A stretch of DNA of 64,000 nt from an uncultured Pseudomonadales bacterium (GTDB lineage: Bacteria > Pseudomonadota > Gammaproteobacteria > Pseudomonadales > UBA7434), in contig CALSRU010000012.1 of the NCBI GenBank assembly GCA_943788835.1, positions 98,571 to 162,570 on the forward strand, read 5' to 3'. The notes under the pieces were generated by a model. It was given only the letters and a program-made list of their open reading frames with translations. It was not told the origin of the DNA and ran no database searches. Numbering within the stretch: the stretch's first letter is position 1; every line of letters begins with the position of its first letter. This document shows, piece after piece, positions 37,594 through 44,950 of this stretch. The position numbers were made by a program, and so were the translations under genes.

Positions 37594-38571
37594 ATGAAGA
37601 ATCAAATTGACGTAGCAGCAGCCATTATCGTTAAAGACAATAAAATCTTTGCGGCTCGCCGTAAGCCAGGGGTTCATTTGGCGGGGTTCTGGGAGTTTCC
37701 TGGAGGCAAGCTGGAGGCCGGTGAGTCGGCTGAGGAATGTTTGGTGCGCGAGTTAGAGGAAGAATTGAAGATCACTACCCACGTGGGTGCTTTTGTTGGC
37801 GAAAGTGTTTATGACTATGGCTCAAAGGTCGTGCGCTTAATGGCGTACCAAGTAGAGCACCTCGCCGGTGACTTTGAGCTGATCGATCATGATGCGCTAC
37901 GTTGGTTGGGTTTGGATGAACTCGAGAGCGTTCAATGGGCGCCGGCGGATATCTCTTTAGTGGCGCAGTTTAAGGCTATGACTGGGACGGAGGCCTATTA
38001 CACGGCCAATGCTCAGGCTTATTGCGCTGAGACTTTAGCGTTTGATGTTGGAGAGCTATACCAGCCTTTCCTCGCTTACCTCGATGAAGGTGCCCACATA
38101 TTGGACCTGGGTTGTGGTTCCGGGCGTGACAGTAAGGCTTTTATGAATAAGGGTTATACAGTAACACCTCTAGATGGTACTGCAGCGGTAGCCACTTGCG
38201 CCGAGCAGTATTTGGGTCGATCTGTAGTCGTTGGCACCTTTCAGGCACTCGATTATCACAACGCTTTTGATGGCGTATGGGCCGCAGCCAGTTTGTTGCA
38301 TTGCCCCGGGCCCCAGTTGTCAGCTGTGCTTGCGCGCGTTGCTCGGACTTTGAAGAGTGATGGCGTGGCTTTTCTGTCGTTTAAGTGGGGGGATGAAGAT
38401 ACTGTAGATGACCTTGGTAGGCACTTTAGTAATTTTACTAGAGATTCACTAGCTGCATTAGTTGCCCCAATAGCTGATTTTGATGTGATTAAGATTTGGA
38501 GTGAAAGAAAGCCTCTGCGTGATGGTGAGCAGCGCTGGGTGAATGCCTTGGTTAGGAAGGTTGGTCGATGA
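37594..38571 (+). CDS. Nudix hydrolase-methyltransferase fusion
   Basis: 325 residues with two catalytic domains. N-terminal MutT/Nudix domain (about 1-130): ARRKPGVHLAGFWEFPGG followed by the Nudix box GKLEAGESAEECLVRELEEE. C-terminal SAM-dependent class I methyltransferase (about 150-325): motif I ILDLGCGSGRDSKAF, then a LHCPGP segment. The Nudix domain probably cleans damaged or modified (d)NTPs; the methyl acceptor is unknown. ATG 37594 begins at the domain edge; TTG 37549 after AGAGG is an alternative. The stop overlaps the helicase start in ATGA, so both are made together. Confidence 0.86.
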   Translation: MKNQIDVAAAIIVKDNKIFAARRKPGVHLAGFWEFPGGKLEAGESAEECLVRELEEELKITTHVGAFVGESVYDYGSKVVRLMAYQVEHLAGDFELIDHDALRWLGLDELESVQWAPADISLVAQFKAMTGTEAYYTANAQAYCAETLAFDVGELYQPFLAYLDEGAHILDLGCGSGRDSKAFMNKGYTVTPLDGTAAVATCAEQYLGRSVVVGTFQALDYHNAFDGVWAAASLLHCPGPQLSAVLARVARTLKSDGVAFLSFKWGDEDTVDDLGRHFSNFTRDSLAALVAPIADFDVIKIWSERKPLRDGEQRWVNALVRKVGR

Positions 38572-41500
38572 GTCCATTCCCAACGAGCCATCTAACTGTC
38601 GGTGGTGATGACCCATTTTTGCCCAGTTTATTGGCGGCGATTAACCACGCAACCGAGATAAGCATTACCACAGCTTTTATCCGTATGACTGGTGTGCGTT
38701 TGATTCAAGGAGCGTTGGTAGATGCGCTGAATCGTAATGCACGCGTCCGGATACTCACAGGAGATTACCTGGGGATTACCGATCCGAGTGCGCTTCGTTA
38801 CTTTATGCTTTTGCAAGAGCAGGGAGCCGAAGTAAGGGTTTTTGAGAGTCAGGGCAGAACGAGTTTTCATATGAAGGCTTATCTGTTTACCCGCAGTCTT
38901 GATGGTGTTGTAGATGAGGGTTGTGCCTTTGTAGGCTCTAGCAATATCAGTCAAGCTGCATTAAAAGATGGCATGGAGTGGAACTTACGCGTCAGCCGGG
39001 ATGAAGATGAGCAGCGGTTCGAAACCATCTTGGCTGAATATGAAGTGCTATATAGGGATGACCACTGCAAGCCGCTGACACACCAATGGATTGATGATTA
39101 TATTAAACGCCTACCTCCGCCCAACATTGTTGCTCCCACTGCGGCAGGACAGGACGAGGTTGATAAGCCGCCGATGCCCAGTCCGCTACAAAGCCAAGCC
39201 CTCGCTGCTTTAAGTGAAAGTCGTGAGGAGGGCTATCGTCGAGGCTTAGTGGTCATGGCTACCGGTTTGGGTAAGACATGGTTGGCGGCCTTTGATAGCC
39301 AACAGGTCAATGCTAAGCGGGTCTTGTTTGTAGCCCACCGTGAAGAGATACTTAATCAAGCTGAAGAAACCTTTGTGCGAATACGGCCAGATGTCAAAGT
39401 CGGGCGCTATAATGGCAAGGCGCGTGATTTGAATGTCGATATGTTATTTGCCTCCATTCAAACGCTAGGTCGCACCAGTCATCTTCAAACTTTTGGTCGT
39501 GATCATTTTGATTATGTTGTCGTAGACGAATTTCATCATGCATCTGCCCTCACCTACCAACAATTACTGGTCCACTTTACCCCGCGGTTTTTGTTGGGTC
39601 TGACCGCCACCCCAGAACGTACCGACCAATCCGATATTCTCACGCTGTGTGATGACAATCTGGTATTCAATAAGGATCTTTTCGATGGTATTGAGGCGAA
39701 GTTATTGTGCCCATTCAATTACCAAGGCATCGCCGATATTGTTGATTACCAAGAGATTGCCTGGCGCAAAGGTAAGTTCGACCCCAATCAACTGATCAAT
39801 CAGCTCGCCACCAATGCACGGGCTATGCACAATTTTCGGCACTGGCAAAAGCACCATCAAACGCGCACTTTAGCCTTTTGTATCTCTAAGAAACACGCAG
39901 ACTTTATGGCTAAATATTTTAAGCTCCAGGGTATTAAGGCGGCCTCGGTACACAGCGAGTCTAAAGTTCCTCGAAACGAGGCCTTAGAGCTGCTGCGTAC
40001 GGGGGGGCTTGATGTCATCTTCTCGGTTGATCTATTTAATGAGGGTGTCGATCTACCATCAATCGATACGGTGTTAATGCTACGCCCGACTGAATCAAAA
40101 ATCATCTTTTTACAGCAGTTGGGTAGGGGCTTGCGTATTAGCGACAATAAGGAAAAGCTCGTGGTTTTAGACTTTATTGGTAACCACGTCAGTTTCTTTA
40201 GAAAGCCAGAGGCGTTGTTTAATGTCGGTATTACCAATAAGGCACGCAAGGCCTTTATTGGTGATGTTAAAGAGGAGAGCCTTTCTATCCCTCCAGGCTG
40301 TTTTGTTAACTATGATCTGAAATCCATCGAGTTTATGGAAAAATTGATCGAAACAAAGGTTGATAAACAAGAGGAAATATACCGTGCGCTCTACCAATCC
40401 TATAGTCGTCGTCCAGTACTTGCGGAGTTCTACAGGGCCGGTGGTGCTGTTGACGCTATCCGCCAAGAACATGGGCAATGGCTGACCTTTGTTAAAAGCG
40501 AGCAGAGTGCAGACGGTCAATCAGATTTAACGCCCCTTGAGCAAACTTGTTTAGCCTCGCATTCGGACTTCTTTCATGAGCTAGAGACAACCACTCTCAA
40601 TAAATCATTTAAGCTGGTGTTACTTGAGGCTTTGGTCGAGCTAGAGGGGTTTGCAAAGCCACCCAGCACTTTTGATCTCGCAGTTAAGAGTTTTGAAGTA
40701 CTTCAGCGTCGCCGAGTGCTCTTGGTCGATTTGCCCAAAAAATACGCTAAACACACCGAACTGCTTACCACGGACATGAAGACCTGGCACAGTTACTGGA
40801 TTGAGAATCCCATTAATGCATGGGTAGGTGGTAACAAGTGCGGTAGTAGTGCTTTTTTTATCGTCAACGATGATAAATTTGAATTCAACGCTTCAGTGCC
40901 AGCTGAACTTTATGATGCCTTTTCGTTATTAGTGCAAGAGTTAGTCAATTATCGTTTCTTGCAATATGAAGCACGCTTGGCTAATAAAGGGGAGGCTCAA
41001 GCACCAACGGCCTATAACGAAAATCTGCAACAGATTCCCTATTTTTCTGACCTCAGAATAGCCTGCGGACATTTCAGGTTTAGCCCACATGATACCGCCA
41101 ATATTGAGCATCAGTCTCTCCCTGAGAGCTATGGCAACTTAGACCCTGCTAAGCACTTCATTGCTAGGGCATCAGGTGATTCGATGAATGGGGGCAGTTC
41201 ACCGATAAGGAATGGCGACTATCTGTTGCTTGAGTTGCTACCAGTCGGGGTAAATGCCGCTATAGGAGAGACGCAAGCAGGCTATAACGTGGATACTATT
41301 GATTCCGTTTTAGCCATCGAAAAGCAGGCCGTAACAGGCGGTGATCAATACTTATTACGTACACTTGCAAAACAAGGGGAAGGGCAATATCAGCTAACAG
41401 CTAAAAATCCTGACTATCCCCCCATGAAGACCACGGATGATATGAATACCTTTGCACGTTTGAAAAAGGTTATTGATGTGAATGACATCCTTTTACACAG

Positions 41501-41933
41501 AGAATTTTATAAGCATAAAGTGGCTGAGTTATTTGGGTTGGGTTACAAGGAGGGATTATGGAAAATGCCAGGGCATGTTTGCCCTAAAGACACACAGGAT
41601 CAATTTCTTTTTGTAACTCTTAACAAGCAGCGAGCTGATGCTGATTATCGTTATCATGATTATTTTGTAGATAAACACCATTTTCATTGGCAAAGCCAAA
41701 ATAGGACGACTCCAGATAATGAAAAAGGGCTAGGGATTATTGAGGCTAATGACCGACTAGGTTCTGTCTATTTGTTTGTTAGAAAGTTCCCCAAGGTAAA
41801 AGGAAAGGGTGCCCCCTTTACTTTTTGTGGAAGGCTGAAGTATTTAAAGCATACCGGTTCTGCGCCCATAGATGTTGATTTTGAAATGGAAAACCCATTG
41901 TCTGATGGGCTTTATGAATTTTTTGGGGGTTAG
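38568..41933 (+). CDS. PLD nuclease-DEAD/DEAH helicase-DUF3427 protein
   Basis: 1121 residues. N-terminal phospholipase D-like nuclease domain (about 1-190) with one HxK motif, HMKAYLF near residue 101, and GSSNIS near 124. Superfamily 2 helicase (about 200-560): Walker A ATGLGKT near 231-237, DEFHH near 320, LTATPER near 345 and motif VI QQLGRGLR near 516. The rest is DUF3427-type. Around residue 866 is ARASGDSM and IRNGDYLLLE, like a LexA/S24 serine site, but the usual lysine is not obvious. A C-terminal FHWQSQNRT/GLGIIE block may bind DNA. Coupled with the Nudix-methyltransferase gene; defence or DNA-repair role is inferred. Confidence 0.88.
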   Translation: MSPFPTSHLTVGGDDPFLPSLLAAINHATEISITTAFIRMTGVRLIQGALVDALNRNARVRILTGDYLGITDPSALRYFMLLQEQGAEVRVFESQGRTSFHMKAYLFTRSLDGVVDEGCAFVGSSNISQAALKDGMEWNLRVSRDEDEQRFETILAEYEVLYRDDHCKPLTHQWIDDYIKRLPPPNIVAPTAAGQDEVDKPPMPSPLQSQALAALSESREEGYRRGLVVMATGLGKTWLAAFDSQQVNAKRVLFVAHREEILNQAEETFVRIRPDVKVGRYNGKARDLNVDMLFASIQTLGRTSHLQTFGRDHFDYVVVDEFHHASALTYQQLLVHFTPRFLLGLTATPERTDQSDILTLCDDNLVFNKDLFDGIEAKLLCPFNYQGIADIVDYQEIAWRKGKFDPNQLINQLATNARAMHNFRHWQKHHQTRTLAFCISKKHADFMAKYFKLQGIKAASVHSESKVPRNEALELLRTGGLDVIFSVDLFNEGVDLPSIDTVLMLRPTESKIIFLQQLGRGLRISDNKEKLVVLDFIGNHVSFFRKPEALFNVGITNKARKAFIGDVKEESLSIPPGCFVNYDLKSIEFMEKLIETKVDKQEEIYRALYQSYSRRPVLAEFYRAGGAVDAIRQEHGQWLTFVKSEQSADGQSDLTPLEQTCLASHSDFFHELETTTLNKSFKLVLLEALVELEGFAKPPSTFDLAVKSFEVLQRRRVLLVDLPKKYAKHTELLTTDMKTWHSYWIENPINAWVGGNKCGSSAFFIVNDDKFEFNASVPAELYDAFSLLVQELVNYRFLQYEARLANKGEAQAPTAYNENLQQIPYFSDLRIACGHFRFSPHDTANIEHQSLPESYGNLDPAKHFIARASGDSMNGGSSPIRNGDYLLLELLPVGVNAAIGETQAGYNVDTIDSVLAIEKQAVTGGDQYLLRTLAKQGEGQYQLTAKNPDYPPMKTTDDMNTFARLKKVIDVNDILLHREFYKHKVAELFGLGYKEGLWKMPGHVCPKDTQDQFLFVTLNKQRADADYRYHDYFVDKHHFHWQSQNRTTPDNEKGLGIIEANDRLGSVYLFVRKFPKVKGKGAPFTFCGRLKYLKHTGSAPIDVDFEMENPLSDGLYEFFGG

Positions 41934-41955
41934 AGGTTTTTCGGGGTTCCAAGAA

Positions 41956-41972
41956 GGGGACGGAGGTCTTGA
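41956..41972 (+). repeat. RAYT-associated dispersed repeat, copy 1
   Basis: GGGGACGGAGGTCTTGA, just after the helicase gene. Same sequence as at 43285, 43896 and (diverged) 44102. Confidence 0.75.
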
Positions 41973-42011
41973 GGCATATTCCCTAATCGTATTTACCGTG
42001 TCTTTTAACAG

Positions 42012-43253
42012 TTAACGCAATTTTTCAGCGATGCGCATCAAATCACTATCGCTGTAATGTTGTAGTGAATTTCCGCAGTGAACGATGATGATTTCTTTGT
42101 CAGGGATGAGGTAGATATTTTGCCCTAGGTTGCCATTGGCGAAGTACTGATAGTTTCCCTCACAATCGACGCTACCCCACCATTGGTAACCGTAATAGGT
42201 ATGGGCACATCCTTTGCCAATCCAATCGGGATCGTTTGCGTGGTAGCTCTGCTTATTTTCGAGTGTAGATTGCTGTACCCAGTTTTCAGAAATTATTCGT
42301 TTTCCTTCCCAAACACCGTTGTTGAGGTAAAGCCGACCAAAACGCGCGTAGTCAATGGCACGCGCTATTAATCGGCTCGGCATGTATTCAAAACCGGAAG
42401 CTTTGCTATCAATGGAAAACAAGGCATCGTACTCCATGATTTGCGACCATAACTTTTCCTCCAAATAGCGAGAAACAGTCTTGCCGGTAGCACGCTCGAT
42501 CACAAGTCCTAGATAACTCGTATTGTAGTTGTTGTACTCGAAGGCACCCGGAGCTCTCGCTATTTCTATATCCTCAAGTAGTAATTTTCGTACGTTAGGG
42601 TGGTAATAGCCAACGACTTCATCGTTCCAAGGGCTTTGCATGTTTAGCCAAGTTAGAAAGCTCGTGTCATAGCTAAGTCCCGAACGCATTTCGAGTACAT
42701 GTTTGAGAGTGATTTTTTCAAAACGCGGGTCCCGTTCTTTCAATTCGGGTATGTATTCTGTTATGGGGTCAGTTACATTTTTTATAAGACCTTCATCAAT
42801 AGCAGCGCCAATCAAAAAACCTATAAAGGATTTTGCGACGGATTGTGAGTGAAAATAGGAATCTCTTGAAAAACCGTTGAAGTACTTCTCGTACAACAAA
42901 GTGTCTCTACGAATTACGAGCAAGGCTGTAGTTTCAGACTTATCTGCCCATTCGTCAAAAGAACTGAATCCTGATTGGGCTACCCGTTCTTCGAAAAGGG
43001 CTTCTATGTAGGAAGCATCTTCTTTTTTGGGGAATTTAAAAAGTTGTTTTTCTGCTTGATCACCTCTATTTTTTTTCGCTTGTATGACTCTATTGTCAAA
43101 ATATTGATAGTCGTATACATCCGCTGCAAGCAAAGTAATAGTTCTATATACATATTGAGGTGTGTACTTTATTGACATGTACCCAAGAAAAAAAAGGCCA
43201 AAGACGAAAGGGCTGAAAAATAAAATAGCAATCGTACGGTAGATTTTTTTCAT
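42012..43253 (-). CDS. Beta-lactamase-type serine hydrolase, membrane-anchored
   Basis: 413 residues of the class C beta-lactamase/penicillin-binding family (PF00144). N-terminal hydrophobic segment (about 9-28) from MKKIYRTIAIL. Active-site SxxK is SVAKSFIGFLIG (serine near 140). The second motif is the YNNYNTSYLG tyrosine region, and a C-terminal HCG segment (VHCGNSLQHY) is in the place of the third motif. Probable esterase or peptidase in the periplasm; substrate unknown. ATG 43253 is chosen because longer starts would run through a transposon-linked repeat and into the opposite MaoC gene. Confidence 0.84.
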   Translation of the reverse strand: MKKIYRTIAILFFSPFVFGLFFLGYMSIKYTPQYVYRTITLLAADVYDYQYFDNRVIQAKKNRGDQAEKQLFKFPKKEDASYIEALFEERVAQSGFSSFDEWADKSETTALLVIRRDTLLYEKYFNGFSRDSYFHSQSVAKSFIGFLIGAAIDEGLIKNVTDPITEYIPELKERDPRFEKITLKHVLEMRSGLSYDTSFLTWLNMQSPWNDEVVGYYHPNVRKLLLEDIEIARAPGAFEYNNYNTSYLGLVIERATGKTVSRYLEEKLWSQIMEYDALFSIDSKASGFEYMPSRLIARAIDYARFGRLYLNNGVWEGKRIISENWVQQSTLENKQSYHANDPDWIGKGCAHTYYGYQWWGSVDCEGNYQYFANGNLGQNIYLIPDKEIIIVHCGNSLQHYSDSDLMRIAEKLR

Positions 43254-43284
43254 ATAGAACACAACGAATCGTTTGGTTTCAAGA

Positions 43285-43301
43285 GGACGGAGGTCTTGAA
43301 A
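43285..43301 (+). repeat. RAYT-associated dispersed repeat, copy 2
   Basis: GGACGGAGGTCTTGAAA, between the serine hydrolase start and the MaoC gene. Confidence 0.75.
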
Positions 43302-43385
43302 GTACGATAAATGCATAACGCTTGCCTTTTGGTTAGTTATACTAGGCGAGCTTATTGATACAGGGTTTGGGCCGTCGCTGGATAA

Positions 43386-43916
43386 ATGTTTATCAGATAT
43401 CAGCCCAAATCCTCGCCAAGAAAATCTATCCGGAGCCATACTATCACTATTTTTTTCGAAGACTTCGAGGTGGGCAGCAGAAGCACACCGAATCAAAGCT
43501 ATTGTTTCACGGCCGAGGAGATTATTTCCTTCGCAAAGAAGTGGGATCCGATGCCATTTCACATCGACGAGGCAGCGGCAAAAGCGTCGCCATTGGGTTC
43601 ACTGTTTGCCTCTAGTACGCATGTTATTGCCGCGGCGATAAAGCTCAGTCATAACTCACTGGATGAGGAATTCGCCGCTGTCGCAGGGCTGGGCTGGGAC
43701 AATGTGCGTTTTCTCAGTCCAGTACTGGCGGGAGATGAGTTGCGAATTATAACGGACGTCATTGACAAGCGTGAGTCCAATTCCAAACCGGACCGGGGCG
43801 TAGTGACCCTAGGGTTCAGCCTGATAAACCAGCGTGACCAAACCGCGCTAACCTTTACGCTATCGACACTCGTTCTCAAGAAGAAGGGTTTCAAGGGGAC
43901 GGAGGTCTTGAAGTAG
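43386..43916 (+). CDS. MaoC-like hot-dog dehydratase
   Basis: 176 residues. The (R)-hydratase core is clear: FFEDFEVGSRSTP at the start and DPMPFHIDEAAAKASPLG (Asp/His catalytic pair) near residue 54. The remaining strands include LGWDNVRFLSPVLAGDELR. MaoC proteins hydrate enoyl-CoA or related thioesters. The last ten residues (KGFKGTEVLK) are encoded by copy 3 of the dispersed repeat, so the natural end has been replaced or extended. ATG 43386 gives a rather long basic N-terminus; the true start may be different. Confidence 0.78.
   Translation: MFIRYQPKSSPRKSIRSHTITIFFEDFEVGSRSTPNQSYCFTAEEIISFAKKWDPMPFHIDEAAAKASPLGSLFASSTHVIAAAIKLSHNSLDEEFAAVAGLGWDNVRFLSPVLAGDELRIITDVIDKRESNSKPDRGVVTLGFSLINQRDQTALTFTLSTLVLKKKGFKGTEVLK
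43896..43913 (+). repeat. RAYT-associated dispersed repeat, copy 3
   Basis: GGGGACGGAGGTCTTGAA overlapping the 3' end of the MaoC gene and encoding its last residues. Confidence 0.8.
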
Positions 43917-43978
43917 ATGTCTTGAAGTCAACGTCGTAAAGTAGAATATTAATACAATCATCCAAGGAGGGATGTGTT

Positions 43979-44122
43979 ATGCCAAGAAGGGCGAGGGTTG
44001 TAGTACCGGGTGTGCCAGTTCACATTATTCAGCGTGGGCACGATTGTCAGCCAGTATTTTTTTGCGATGATGATTATTGGCGTTATTTCAAAGATTTTAA
44101 AGAGACGGCAGTCTTGAAATAG
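43979..44122 (+). pseudogene. Truncated REP-associated tyrosine transposase (N-terminus only)
   Basis: 47 codons from ATG 43979, with a strong AAGGAGG site. The product MPRRARVVVPGVPVHIIQRG is the characteristic start of Y1/RAYT transposases (IS200-like HUH fold), continuing to DDDYWRYFKD. It then enters a diverged copy of the dispersed repeat and stops at TAG (44120). The HUH and catalytic tyrosine regions are gone, so it is inactive. Its loss point coincides with the repeat, suggesting repeat-mediated deletion. Confidence 0.85.
44102..44120 (+). repeat. RAYT-associated dispersed repeat, copy 4 (diverged)
   Basis: GAGACGGCAGTCTTGAAAT at the truncation point of the transposase fragment. Confidence 0.65.
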
Positions 44123-44262
44123 AGTTGTAATTATATTGTGCTGAATCTTTTTTTCAAACTGAAGATGATGAATCCAAATGCTACAGAAACTCCACCAACA
44201 GCGCCCTCTCAGTTCTGGCAATAAGCCATCTAAATCTTCAAGCGCCCATTGCAAACCGTGCT

Positions 44263-44520
44263 TTAAGCCATGGTTTGGTCGGACGTGGCAATGCATTGGG
44301 TAAGGTGCTCTCGTTCTTGTATGGCATTGCGCAAGCGATTTTTAAGCACCTGCTCGCGGTGCAGCCCTGATTTTTTGAGTGTTGTAGTACACCTCAAAAA
44401 AGTTAACCACGTCGGCTTCTTTTTTATCGGTGTCGTTGTCTGCGCGTGACCGAGCGAGTTGGCCCTTTTGGGAGTGGCTTGATTTAGGTGTAAGTAAAAA
44501 ACATTGCTTATATCGCTCAT
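44263..44520 (-). CDS. Hypothetical small basic protein
   Basis: 85 residues from ATG 44520, preceded by AGAGG at 7 bases. Product starts MSDISNVFYLHLNQ and has many lysines and arginines in the C-terminal half (KKSGLHREQVLKNRLRN). No signal peptide or family recognised. Flanked by transposon debris, so it could be a remnant. Confidence 0.4.
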   Translation of the reverse strand: MSDISNVFYLHLNQATPKRANSLGHAQTTTPIKKKPTWLTFLRCTTTLKKSGLHREQVLKNRLRNAIQEREHLTQCIATSDQTMA

Positions 44521-44788
44521 GCTGAACCTCTGCACAGTAACGTTAATGCAAGGCAAGCTGATGGGGGGAGCTTGGAGGGCGTACGGATTGGGTGGCGTAA
44601 TGGCTAGGTAATGTATACATGGCAGGCTTCCTATTGTTCCAATGAATTGGCGCATTGTTTTGGCCACCGTTCCTGGAAGAGGCGGTTGGCGGGATAGCGA
44701 GCTATCCACTCTTGATGCAGTTAAAAAAGATTAAATTAAAAAAAATTTCTGGTCAACCATCGTTTTGGCATAACCTTATAAGATAATG

Positions 44789-44855
44789 CTCAGCGAAGTC
44801 AGCGAAGTCAGCGTAAGTCAGCGAAGTCCGGCGACAGTCAGCGAGTCAGCGAGTT
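44789..44855 (+). repeat. Short degenerate tandem repeat
   Basis: About seven imperfect copies of GTCAGCGAA (9-10 bases), upstream of the kinase-phosphatase gene, in a 430-base gap without other features. Confidence 0.7.
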
Positions 44856-44950
44856 GCGCAAGCATATACTTTTTATGAAAGAATATGGGGCGCATTCTTT
44901 TGTCAACGGACACAAGCTTGAGCCGTCCACAGATCTCATCTTTAAATCCT

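Noticed and set aside
43254..43562. Longer start for the serine hydrolase
   Set aside because: It would run through the dispersed repeat and overlap the MaoC gene on the other strand; ATG 43253 starts directly at the membrane helix.
44123..44262. Minus-strand hydrophobic piece ending in KKR, like a CTERM tail
   Set aside because: An in-frame stop lies just upstream and there is no start; too short to support.
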